64,000 nucleotides of DNA from an uncultured Fluviicola sp. (lineage in GTDB: Bacteria; Bacteroidota; Bacteroidia; Flavobacteriales_D; Crocinitomicaceae): NCBI RefSeq assembly GCF_902168135.1, contig NZ_CABHOL010000021.1, positions 62,001-126,000 on the forward strand, given 5' to 3'. Position numbers and translations under genes: made by a program. Below are positions 1 to 9,100 of this stretch, in pieces (positions within the stretch are counted from its first letter, which is position 1; each line of letters starts with the position of its first letter). The notes beneath the pieces are model-generated. The model was not told the origin of the DNA, ran no database searches, and worked only from the letters and a program-made list of their open reading frames with translations.

Positions 1-310
1 TAATAACGGTTTCTTCAATAGCTTTTGAAACGGAAATAACTCCCGGTATTTTGCGCAGGTTATCCAGCTTAACAGTTGTAGAATCAAATGTTTTTCCTTC
101 CAGCGAACGCATGGTGATAGCCGGATCGTAATCCGAATAAAGCTTGGAAACCATTTGCTCAATTCCGTTAAAGGCAGATAAAATAATCACCAGTGCAGCT
201 GTAATAACCGCAATTCCGACAACCGATATACGCGTAATCCAATTAACCAGGTTTCGCTGTTTCCGGGTATATCGAAGATACCTTCTCGCTATGAAAAATG
301 AAACCTTAAT
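1..310 (-). CDS. LolC/LolE-like FtsX-family ABC permease, N-terminal fragment
   Basis: The reverse strand reads through from the end of rbfA to the window edge, about 103 codons with no stop. The product begins IKVSFFIARRYLRYTRKQ, followed by a strongly hydrophobic segment near residues 20-45 (ISVVGIAVITAALVIILSAF) and then a soluble segment. A positively charged cytoplasmic start, one transmembrane helix and a large periplasmic domain are typical of lipoprotein-releasing permeases LolC/LolE (MacB/FtsX superfamily). By family knowledge it would help move lipoproteins from the inner membrane to LolA. No ATG lies near the start. The reading frame is closed by a TGA two codons upstream, so translation probably begins at ATT (308-310), which overlaps the rbfA stop codon. 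The rest of the gene lies outside the window, so LolC and LolE cannot be told apart. Confidence 0.75.
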   Translation of the reverse strand, partial: MKVSFFIARRYLRYTRKQRNLVNWITRISVVGIAVITAALVIILSAFNGIEQMVSKLYSDYDPAITMRSLEGKTFDSTTVKLDNLRKIPGVISVSKAIEETVI

Positions 311-641
311 CTTTCAATAATTTATCGATGGTTTCAGCATAATCCAAAGAATCATCGATGTAGAACAGAAGCTCCGGAATTTTATGCATGTTCTTCAAAC
401 GTTTTCCTACCTCTCCGCGAATTTTTCGTGAATTTTCCTGGATATTTTTTAGTACTTCTTTCTTATCGGGCCCCATGAAAACGGATAAATAAATACGTGC
501 CAAAGAAAGATCGGAAGTTACTCTTACAATCGTCACACTGACCATTGCACCCAAGCAAATCTCACGTGCATTGCGTTGAAAATAAGTCGATAATTCTTCT
601 TGAATTACTCCTTCAACCCGGTTTTGTCTAATTGAACTCAT
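306..641 (-). CDS. rbfA: Ribosome-binding factor A
   Basis: This 111-residue protein has the length and layout of RbfA, a KH-type RNA-binding factor needed for late 30S subunit maturation (16S rRNA 5'-end processing) and cold growth. The start MSSIRQNRVEGVIQEELS matches the usual N-terminus, and the central run VTIVRVTSDLSLARIYLSVF is the family hallmark ('V...V.VS.DL..A.VYVS'). The C-terminal portion has the expected 'R..L......P.L.F..D.S...' pattern (KIPELLFYIDDSLD). It is followed without a gap by a LolC/E-like permease, a pairing I recall from Bacteroidota genomes. A near-perfect -7 promoter box lies only three bases upstream of its ATG. Confidence 0.96.
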   Translation of the reverse strand: MSSIRQNRVEGVIQEELSTYFQRNAREICLGAMVSVTIVRVTSDLSLARIYLSVFMGPDKKEVLKNIQENSRKIRGEVGKRLKNMHKIPELLFYIDDSLDYAETIDKLLKD

Positions 642-644
642 ACT

Positions 645-653
645 GCAAAGTTA
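645..653 (-). promoter_or_regulatory. Bacteroidota -7 promoter box for rbfA
   Basis: On the minus strand the sequence reads TAACTTTGC, a full match to the Bacteroidota sigma-ABfr -7 consensus TAnnTTTGY, followed by AGT and the rbfA ATG. The transcription start would fall at or next to the start codon, which implies a leaderless or almost leaderless mRNA. No clear -33 TTG is seen at the standard spacing. Confidence 0.6.
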
Positions 654-694
654 AGAATTGTAAACTCGTTCATACACAAAGGACAACAAAAACA

Positions 695-703
695 TATCTT
701 TGT
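695..703 (+). promoter_or_regulatory. Bacteroidota -7 promoter box for the MsbA-like gene
   Basis: TATCTTTGT matches TAnnTTTGY and sits six bases upstream of the ATG at 709. It divides a short divergent promoter region shared with rbfA. Because the box covers the TTG at 700, that upstream in-frame codon is unlikely to be the start. Confidence 0.55.
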
Positions 704-708
704 ACTGC

Positions 709-2547
709 ATGAAATCGATATTAGCATTCCACAAATACACTTTTTCGTATAAAGCTCCGGCTATACTTACGATCTTTTACAACTTGCTTTTCGTGATATT
801 CAATCTCATTTCCATGATTTTGTTTATCCCCTTTTTGCAATTGATCTTTAAACCGGATCAGATCACGAATTTACCTGAACCCATTTACAATGGCGGATTT
901 GTTGCGTTTTTTCTTTACTGCAAAGACCTCTTCAATTATACCATGCAGGAAATGGTGAAAGAAGATCCGAAGGAAGCCTTATTATTTGTTTGTTTTGCCG
1001 TATTGATTGCTTTTTTCCTGAAAAATCTCAGCCGTTACGGAGCCATTTGGTATCAGTCACAATTGAGAATGGCGGTTGTTCGTGATGTAAAAGACCAGAT
1101 TTTTTCCAAAGCAATGAAGCTTCCGCTTTCTTTTTACACGGAGGAACGCAAAGGAGATCTGATGTCACGAATGAGCAGTGACGTAGGCGAAATTGAAATT
1201 GCGGTGGTAGCTATTTTGGAATTGATTTACCGGGAACCTTTCGCTATTATCATAACCGTTGGCTCTTTGTTATATATCAGCCCGCAACTAACGCTAATCT
1301 CTTTTATTCTTCTTCCGGTTTCCGCATTTGTCATTTCACGCATAGGTAAAAGCCTGAAACGTACCGCCAAACAGGGACAGGAGCAAAACGGGATTGTTTT
1401 TTCGACCATTGAAGAAGCCTTGGGCGGCATTAAAATCATTAAAGCCTTCAATGCTATTCCGTTCATGACCGAGCGTTTTCGTAAGATCAACCTGAGACAT
1501 CAGCAATTAATTACCCGTACATTCCGCAAGAAAGACCTTTCTCCTCCATTGAATGAATTCCTGGGAGCAGCCGTGATGATCTGCCTGGTTTGGTTTGGCG
1601 GTGTGATGATCCTGGATAAGGATGTAAACAGTTTAACCGGAGAAGGTTTCATCACCTTCATCATTGTATTTTCCCAGCTTTTAAGACCTATCCAGGGAAT
1701 TGCAACTGCTGTAGGAAACCTTAATAAAGCAGAAGCTTCCCGTGACCGGATCAATTCCATTTTGGATATGGATGAATCCATTTACGAAGCTGAAAACCCG
1801 AAGAAACTGGAAGGACTGAAGAATGAAATCCGGTTGGAAGGCGTGAGTTTCAAATACAAAGACGAATGGGTTCTGAAAAACATCAACTTTGATCTGAAAC
1901 GCGGTAAGACCATTGCTTTAGTAGGGGAATCGGGAAGCGGTAAATCAACCATTGCCGACCTGCTTCCGCGCTTTTACGACGTGAATGAGGGCGCCATCTA
2001 CATTGACGACATCAACATCAAGGAATACGGACTGGAAGACCTCCACAAAAACATCGGGATTGTTTCCCAGGAATCCATCTTGTTCAACGACACGGTCCGA
2101 AATAACATCGCTTTCGGAAGAGAAGATGTTTCCATGGAATTAATTGTAAAAGCCGCCAAAATTGCACATGCAGACAGCTTCATCGAACAACTGGAAAACG
2201 GTTACGACACGATCATCGGGGAACGGGGGAACAAACTTTCCGGCGGACAAAAACAACGCCTAAGCATCGCAAGAGCAGTTTTGAAAGACCCTTCCATCCT
2301 TATTTTGGACGAAGCAACTTCTGCGCTGGACACTGAAAGCGAACGCATTGTGCAGGGAGCCCTTGATGAATTAATGAAAGACCGCACCTCTTTGATCATT
2401 GCTCACAGAATGAGTACCATCATCAATGCTGATGAAATTTTAGTACTGTCAAAAGGCCAGATTATTGAGCGTGGAAAGCATCAGGATTTAATTGCTTTGG
2501 GAGGAACATACGCGAATCTTTGCGGTCTCCAGGGAATCTTCAATTAA
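709..2547 (+). CDS. MsbA-like ABC exporter (fused permease and ATPase)
   Basis: A half-size ABC exporter of about 612 residues, expected to work as an inner-membrane homodimer. The N-terminal half (about residues 1-330) holds several hydrophobic helices and the exporter coupling region (PLSFYTEERKGDLMSRMSSD). The C-terminal half is the nucleotide-binding domain: Walker A GESGSGKST, signature LSGGQKQR, Walker B ILILDEATSALD and switch IIAHRMST. Such proteins flip lipid A-core or related lipids (MsbA), but closely related exporters move peptides or drugs, so the substrate is not certain. I place the start at ATG 709 (MKSILAFHKYTF), because the upstream TTG lies inside a promoter box. It stands alone, divergent from rbfA, with no recognisable partner. 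Confidence 0.9.
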   Translation: MKSILAFHKYTFSYKAPAILTIFYNLLFVIFNLISMILFIPFLQLIFKPDQITNLPEPIYNGGFVAFFLYCKDLFNYTMQEMVKEDPKEALLFVCFAVLIAFFLKNLSRYGAIWYQSQLRMAVVRDVKDQIFSKAMKLPLSFYTEERKGDLMSRMSSDVGEIEIAVVAILELIYREPFAIIITVGSLLYISPQLTLISFILLPVSAFVISRIGKSLKRTAKQGQEQNGIVFSTIEEALGGIKIIKAFNAIPFMTERFRKINLRHQQLITRTFRKKDLSPPLNEFLGAAVMICLVWFGGVMILDKDVNSLTGEGFITFIIVFSQLLRPIQGIATAVGNLNKAEASRDRINSILDMDESIYEAENPKKLEGLKNEIRLEGVSFKYKDEWVLKNINFDLKRGKTIALVGESGSGKSTIADLLPRFYDVNEGAIYIDDINIKEYGLEDLHKNIGIVSQESILFNDTVRNNIAFGREDVSMELIVKAAKIAHADSFIEQLENGYDTIIGERGNKLSGGQKQRLSIARAVLKDPSILILDEATSALDTESERIVQGALDELMKDRTSLIIAHRMSTIINADEILVLSKGQIIERGKHQDLIALGGTYANLCGLQGIFN

Positions 2548-2666
2548 TTTGTGATTTTTTGACTGATAAATCATTGATTCCTACTGTTTAATCAGTATAT
2601 TTCCATTTTGGTTCGCTTTTTGTATTTGAGCAAACAACTATTCCACTTACGGAACGTTATTTAAGT

Positions 2667-5036
2667 ATGAAGCTGATTTGTCTGATAGCACTTCTTTTAC
2701 CTCTCTCCTTGATGGGCCAATTGGTTACATCAGCTCAAAGTGCTGCATCTTTAGTTCAGAATACGCTTCTTGGTCCTGGGGTTACTGTTTCAAACATTAC
2801 TTATAACGGCGCATCAGGCACAATCGGAAGATTTACGGCAAACGGAACAAACCTGGGAATCAACTCGGGAATTGTTATTACTACCGGAACCATTGCAAAT
2901 AACGGGGACGGTCCGCAGGGACCTAATAATTCGACCAATTCCGGTGTTGATAACAACTACCCCGGCTTTAGTGCTTTAAGCAGTCAGGCAGGAGCACCGA
3001 CTTTCAATGCAGCCATCCTGGAATTTGATTTTGTTCCCTATTCAGATACGGTGCGTTTCAAATACGTTTTCGGATCGGAAGAATACCCGGAATACGTATG
3101 TTCCCAGTTCAATGATGCATTTGCATTCTTTATTTCCGGACCTGGAATAGGTGGAGCAGTGAATATTGCCAGACTGCCTAACGGACAACCCGTTACAATC
3201 AATAACGTGAATGGTGGAAATCCAGGAGGAACAGGAAGCGGAATTCCTGCTTGCTCAGCCACTAATCCTGCATATTATGTAAACAATACAGGCGGTACCA
3301 CCATTCAATATGACGGATTCACCAAAGTGTTGGAGGCAGTATCCAAGGTTCAGTGCGGACAAACCTACCACCTCATCATTGCTATTGCAGATGCCGGTGA
3401 CGGGATTTTTGACTCTGGAATTTTCCTGGAGGCAAACAGCTTAACATCCAAGGCTCCGATCGAGGTTGATTATACTTTGTCATCAGACCCGTTCAACGAC
3501 GGAAAAACGATGGCTGAAGGATGTGTAAATGCAACTGTAACACTTACAAGAACAAAAAATCTATCGCAAACAGTAACTGTTCCTATCCTTGTTTCCGGCA
3601 CTGCTACGGAAGGAGTTGATTATACGAATATCCCCAATTCGGTAACTTTCAATCCGGGGCAAACGACCGTAACATTTAACCTCAGTGCTTTTGCTGACGG
3701 TGCAGCGGAAGGAATAGAAACAATCGATCTCGATTTTCAGCTTATGGATCCCTGCGGAAACCTCAACCCTTACCTGGTGAGTCTTCAGATCGGAGATATT
3801 GAACCCGTAACGGTCACAGTGAACTCTGTAGATAAGCTTTGTCCACAAGATGAGGCTGTGCTTACTGCTGTTCCGGGCGGAGGTTCCGGACCATACACTT
3901 TTCTCTGGAGTACCGGTGAAACAACGCCTACAATTACTGTAAATCCGACAGCGACTCAAAACTATACGATCTCCGTCACTGACAACTGTTTGAATGAAAC
4001 TGCACAGGCTGTTGCAACAGTTACTGTTCCTGTATATCCGCCGATAGCATTGATATCCACACCCGATATCACCGAAATTTGCCCTTACGTTCCGAAGGAA
4101 TTAACTGTGCAGGTAAGCGGTGGTGCAGGAAACTACACATATTCCTGGCATCTTGCCAATGGCAATGTTTTGGGAACAAATGATACATTGGATGTAATTC
4201 CGAGTACAAGTACAATGTATTATATAGAGGTAACGGATCAGTGTGACGTTGCTGCATTGGATAGTGTCTTATATACAATTACGAGTCCGCCATTGGTATT
4301 AACGATGTCACCGGATCAAATCATTTGTCCGGGGGATACCGTTCCAATCAGTGTAAGTGCAACCGGAGGATACGGTCAGTATTTTTACAACTGGCTTCAT
4401 AGCGGAGAAACAACTGCTCAGGTATTTGTTAACCCTTACACAACGACTTCCTACACCGTTTCCGTGTCGGATGAATGTCAAACCTTTACCGTAGAGGGAA
4501 CCACAACCGTAACTGTTATTGAACCTGATGCAGATTTCGTTATTTCAAGTAATACTTTATTTGAAGACTTACCGATTACATTCCAAAACCTTACACTTGG
4601 AGGAAACACTTATGAATGGGAATTCGGTGACGGACAAACATCTACCATGGTCCATCCGAACAATACATATGATGTTCCGGGAACTTATTATGTAACACTT
4701 ATTGCGACGAACTATCTCGGATGCAAGGATACGGTTACAAAACCGATTACTATCCAGGAAGAATACTGGATCTACGTTCCAAACACATTTACGCCGGACG
4801 GAAACCAGTTCAACAATACCTTCAAAGCATCTATGATCAACATCGGTGAAGTAGATGTTACGATCTATGACCGGTGGGGGATTTTAGTATTCGAATCAAA
4901 AAGTATTCGCTGGGAATGGGATGGTACCTACAAAGACAAACCGGTTCCTGACGGAACATATACCTACAAGATTAAATACACCACCAGATCAAGTATCTAC
5001 GGTGAGTTCGTAGGTCACGTGAATGTGTTAAAGTGA
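2667..5036 (+). CDS. Choice-of-anchor-L / Calx-beta / PKD surface protein, T9SS type B
   Basis: A secreted protein of 789 residues. A signal peptide (about 1-18, ending LMGQ) is followed by a choice-of-anchor-L domain (about 20-270). Its signatures are NTLLGPGVTVSNITYNG, ILEFDFVPYSDTVRF, FGSEEYPEYVCSQFNDAFAF and the Asp/Gly-rich IADAGDGIFDSGIFLEA. A Calx-beta-like domain (about 275-385) comes next, then Ig/CHU_C-type repeats and a PKD domain near 625-690 (YEWEFGDGQTSTMVHPNN). The protein ends in the gliding-motility-associated T9SS type B sorting domain (about 700-789: YVPNTFTPDGN, YDRWG, WDGTYKDKPVPDGTY). By family knowledge it is exported through T9SS, probably as an adhesin; its ligand is unknown. 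Its stop codon overlaps the 3' end of the convergent SDR gene by nine bases. The same anchor-L design recurs at 34501-36762. Confidence 0.9.
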   Translation: MKLICLIALLLPLSLMGQLVTSAQSAASLVQNTLLGPGVTVSNITYNGASGTIGRFTANGTNLGINSGIVITTGTIANNGDGPQGPNNSTNSGVDNNYPGFSALSSQAGAPTFNAAILEFDFVPYSDTVRFKYVFGSEEYPEYVCSQFNDAFAFFISGPGIGGAVNIARLPNGQPVTINNVNGGNPGGTGSGIPACSATNPAYYVNNTGGTTIQYDGFTKVLEAVSKVQCGQTYHLIIAIADAGDGIFDSGIFLEANSLTSKAPIEVDYTLSSDPFNDGKTMAEGCVNATVTLTRTKNLSQTVTVPILVSGTATEGVDYTNIPNSVTFNPGQTTVTFNLSAFADGAAEGIETIDLDFQLMDPCGNLNPYLVSLQIGDIEPVTVTVNSVDKLCPQDEAVLTAVPGGGSGPYTFLWSTGETTPTITVNPTATQNYTISVTDNCLNETAQAVATVTVPVYPPIALISTPDITEICPYVPKELTVQVSGGAGNYTYSWHLANGNVLGTNDTLDVIPSTSTMYYIEVTDQCDVAALDSVLYTITSPPLVLTMSPDQIICPGDTVPISVSATGGYGQYFYNWLHSGETTAQVFVNPYTTTSYTVSVSDECQTFTVEGTTTVTVIEPDADFVISSNTLFEDLPITFQNLTLGGNTYEWEFGDGQTSTMVHPNNTYDVPGTYYVTLIATNYLGCKDTVTKPITIQEEYWIYVPNTFTPDGNQFNNTFKASMINIGEVDVTIYDRWGILVFESKSIRWEWDGTYKDKPVPDGTYTYKIKYTTRSSIYGEFVGHVNVLK

Positions 5037-5813
5037 TTTGGTACGCCCTCCGTCAACAGGGATATTGATCCCATTGATATAGCTAGCCGCAGGAGATGCC
5101 AGGAATGCCACGGCAGCCGCAATCTCTTCAGGCTTAGCAATACGCTTCATCGGTGATTCATCAGCCATTTCTTCAAAGATAACGTCCACGGAATCTCCTG
5201 TTTTGGCAGATTTATTCGAAGCTATTTCCTGGAGTCTTGTAGTATTCGTTGCTCCCGGGAGAACATTGTTTACGGTAATATTGAATTGTCCTAATTCGTT
5301 CGCCAGTGTTTTACTCCAATTACCTACTGCACCACGGATCGTATTTGAGACTCCAAGTCCCGGAAGTGGTTGTTTTACACTGGTAGAGATAATATTTACA
5401 ATCCTTCCCCCGCCAGACTGTTTCATTCCCGGAACAACGGCCTGAACCAAAATATGATTGCAAATCAAATGCTGATTAAATGCATCCAGGAATTCTGAAA
5501 TATCAGCATCGATGATCGGACCGGCTTTCGGTCCTCCGGTATTATTGATCAAAATATCAATCGATCTTCCATTTGCAAGAAAATCTGCAATCCTGGTTTT
5601 CAGATCAGAAGGATTTGTAAAGTCACCTACCAGGTATTCATGAGTCTGACCTGCTTCTTGCGGAAGTTCTTCCTTCACCTGCTTCAACTTTTCTTCATTT
5701 CGCGCCAACAAAACAATATCAGCACCCATATCAGCTAATTTTAAAGCAACTGCTTTTCCGATACCCTGTGTACTTCCAGCAACCAGAGCAACTTTACCTT
5801 TCAAATCTTTCAT
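5028..5813 (-). CDS. SDR-family oxidoreductase with atypical active site
   Basis: A 261-residue cytoplasmic Rossmann-fold protein. The nucleotide-binding glycine motif is GSTQGIG at residues 13-19, followed by the structural NNTGG (in place of NNAG) and a C-terminal FLASPAASYINGINIPVDGG typical of FabG-like reductases. The classical catalytic YxxxK is missing. When the conserved TLANEL helix is aligned, the tyrosine position is Ser and the lysine position is Arg (SNTIRGAV). A subset of SDRs is known to carry this type of replacement, so the gene need not be broken, but FabG-like chemistry cannot be assumed. It stands alone, convergent with the anchor-L gene with a nine-base overlap. The substrate is unknown. 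Confidence 0.88.
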   Translation of the reverse strand: MKDLKGKVALVAGSTQGIGKAVALKLADMGADIVLLARNEEKLKQVKEELPQEAGQTHEYLVGDFTNPSDLKTRIADFLANGRSIDILINNTGGPKAGPIIDADISEFLDAFNQHLICNHILVQAVVPGMKQSGGGRIVNIISTSVKQPLPGLGVSNTIRGAVGNWSKTLANELGQFNITVNNVLPGATNTTRLQEIASNKSAKTGDSVDVIFEEMADESPMKRIAKPEEIAAAVAFLASPAASYINGINIPVDGGRTKSL

Positions 5814-6179
5814 CGGGAGTAAAATTAATCATTCTATACTTTAAACAGTACTTTTGATCTGTTGATTTAAGTGTTGCAGCCCTGGCAGAGCTTCACTTCT
5901 CTTTTTTAATTAGACACGGCATTTCTAATTCAATTAAAAATGTTAATAATTGATAAGTCAAGATGTTTTTTGTTATAAATTACACATGTTAATAAAAAAT
6001 TCATTATCTGTTAATTATTAAATTGTTAAACGAAACATAATAAATATTCGTTCGGAAACTTGAAATACAAAATATTCACTTTTTACAACAATTTAATTAA
6101 CTCTCTACCCACTTAGTTGAAACTATAAACTTCATTTTTCAAGCGTGGTTTTAACATATTTTTGTGAAAACTGAAGATT
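5814..6179. other. AT-rich intergenic region upstream of the adhesin array
   Basis: This 366-base gap separates the divergent SDR gene from adhesin 1. It is very AT-rich, with many runs of TTAATAA and TTGTTAA, and contains no credible gene. The only recognised element is the -7 box at 6157-6165. The length and base composition would suit regulator binding, but no clear operator repeat was found. Confidence 0.5.
6157..6165 (+). promoter_or_regulatory. -7 promoter box for adhesin 1
   Basis: TATTTTTGT fits TAnnTTTGY and lies 14 bases before the ATG at 6180, giving a predicted 5' leader of only a few bases. No strong -33 TTG is seen at the usual distance. Confidence 0.5.
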
Positions 6180-9100
6180 ATGACTAAAAAATTACTCTGG
6201 CTGGGTTTATTCTGCCTGTTTGGCTCATATATATATGGGCAGACGGTGATAAATACCACCCATCCTAACAACAACGGAAACGGCTCCGTTACGTTCAATG
6301 TTCAAAACACCAATGCATTCGATATTATTATTACCGATATCCAATGTCATTTAGGTTCTACTGCAACGAACAACATTGAACTACTTTATCGTACGACCCC
6401 TTTTATAGACAATGCGGCCCCATGGGATTTCGGTACCGTTGGATCAGGTCAAAACGGATGGATTTCCGCAGGTACCGGAGTTGTCTCCAATTCAAACACT
6501 GCAAACGGGATTGTTCCCTGTTTGACTTCTTTGTCACTAACAATTCCTGCTGGAGCAACTTATCAGCTTGGTTTGTCAGCAACTACCATGCAGTATTCCA
6601 CATTAACAAACGGTGCCGGAACAAACACATTCAGTGGCGGCGGTGTTAACATCCTTACAGGTGACGGAATTTCCTGGGGAGGTACGGTTTACCCGTCCAC
6701 TCCGGCAAATTATCCGCGCGGTCTTATCGGAGGAATTACCTTTATTCCGGCAGTTCCTTGTACTTCACCACCAACTGCAGGAACGGTTTCGGCTGCAAAC
6801 AACCCTATTTGTCCTTCTGTAAACAATACACTTTCTATTTTAGGCGGAACCGGGGGAACAGGACAAACTTATCAATGGCAGAGCTCATTGACAGGTGCTG
6901 TTGGTTCCTTCACTGATATTCCCGGTGCAACAAACAGCACTTATATTTCGAACCAAACTGCAGACACTTATTACCGTGTTTACATGACTTGTGGAGGCCT
7001 TACTGACACCAGTGCGGCACTACTTGTTAATACCAGCAATTTTATCAACTGTTATTGTAACAGCAACGCTACCAGCACTGGAGACGAAGAAATTCTCAAT
7101 GTAAGTATCGGGACCTTGAATAACAGCTCAACTTGTGCAACAACGGGAGGAGCAGGATCTATACAGAACCAGTATTCCAATTACACTTCCCTGCCTGCGA
7201 CCAATCTTGCTCAAACAGTTAGTTATGGATTGAATGTGCAGGTAGGAACCTGTGGTGGTAGCTATAGTAATATGACGAAAGTATATATTGACTATAACCA
7301 CAACGGATTATTTTCCGATCCGGGGGAAGAAGTTTATGCCTCTGCAGCTGCTACAGTTGGTCCTCACAATGAAATCGGAACTGTTCTTATTCCACTAACA
7401 GCTACAACAGGAATCACACGCATGCGTGTAATTAACGTAGAAACCACTGTAATCGGGAGTATTACTCCTTGTGGAACTTACACGTGGGGTGAAACAGAAG
7501 ATTACTTTGTAAACATTGTTCCTGCACCGACATGTCCACAACCTACTGCTTTCACAAATCTTGGCGCAACAACTACGGAAATTGAACTTGGATGGACAGC
7601 AGGAGGATCAGAGTTGTCATGGCAGCTGCAATACGGACCTCCGGGATTTGCTCTTGGAACAGGTGATTCTGTAGTTGCAACGACGAATCCGTTCACGCTT
7701 ACGAACTTAACACCAAATTCATTCTACCAGGTTTATGTTATGGGGATTTGTTCTTCTACGGATTCATCTTACTATACCGGACCGATTTCTTTCAATACTT
7801 ATAACCAGGGGCTTTATATGGACTGGTCAACGGATTGTCCTGCTGCAGGATTTATCGATATTTCAACAACAGGAACTGATCTGGTATTGACAGACGATTC
7901 TGAAACCGGTATGACACTTCCATTCCCTATCCTTTACCAGGGAACATTAGTTACTGATTGTACGATCGGTAACAACGGAGGTATGGCACTTGGTACAACA
8001 ACTGCTCAAATCGGTTACGGAGGCAACATGACAACTCAACCGGGAAGCTTTATTTTCCCTTGGGGTGATGATATGGATGATGAAACCGGGAACGTTTACC
8101 ACCAGACAATCGGAACGGCTCCGAACAGAACATTTATTGTTCAGTGGGACAATATTTGTAACTTCTCCGGTTCTCCGACAGCTCCGACGGTTACTTTCCA
8201 GGCACAATTCGATGAGGCTACCGGAAAAATCTGGTTTGTTTATGAAGACGTTGTTTTTGGTGCTCCAAATGCGGGTGATGATTATGCTGCAAATGCTGAC
8301 ATCGGGGTTTCCGGACCTAACCAGGATTTGAACGTATCCAATGATAATGCTTCTTACCTTCAGAACAACAGTTGTGTTGAGTTTTACTATACGGATTGTC
8401 CAAAACCTAAAAACTTTGCAACAACGTTCCTGGGCCCGGATGAAATTCAATTTGGCTGGACTGCGGGATTCTCTAATGAGACAAACTGGATTATCGAATA
8501 TGGTACCGAAGGATTTACTCCTGGTACAGGAACGATTATGAATGAGACAAACACGTTCTCAAGTATTTCCTCATTAATTCAATTAACTGATTACACGATC
8601 TATATTTATGCAAATTGTGCAAACGGTGATACATCTTTAGCATTGGTTCACAATTTCACAACCCTTCCATACTGTTCGAATCCTTCAGGAATCACTGGTG
8701 CAACAGATCCGGATTCATTGGAATTAACCTGGAACTGGACTGAATCAAGCCCGGCTTACCCGGTAACCGGATTCAACATTCAGTACGGTATGACAGGTTT
8801 TACGCTTGGAAGCGGATTTATTGATGATGCTACAGGTATCAACTTTGCAGACACAGTATATAACACTGCATTAATGGGATCTGGTGTTTACCAGGTTTAC
8901 GTTCAGGCAGAATGTGACGGAACAAGCGACACTTCAGGTTGGGTAGGTCCAATTACCGTGATAATGCCGATTACAAATGATGACGTCTGCGAACAGGAAG
9001 CACTACAGTTAGGCGAAACTTATACCTTTAACAATGTAGGTGCAGGAGTTTCCGTGAACGAATCAAACATTGCACCTCCTGCGACTGGTGCTCAGCAAAC

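Noticed and set aside
700-708. Upstream TTG start for the MsbA-like gene
   Set aside because: It lies inside a perfect TAnnTTTGY promoter box; ATG 709 begins the conserved protein.
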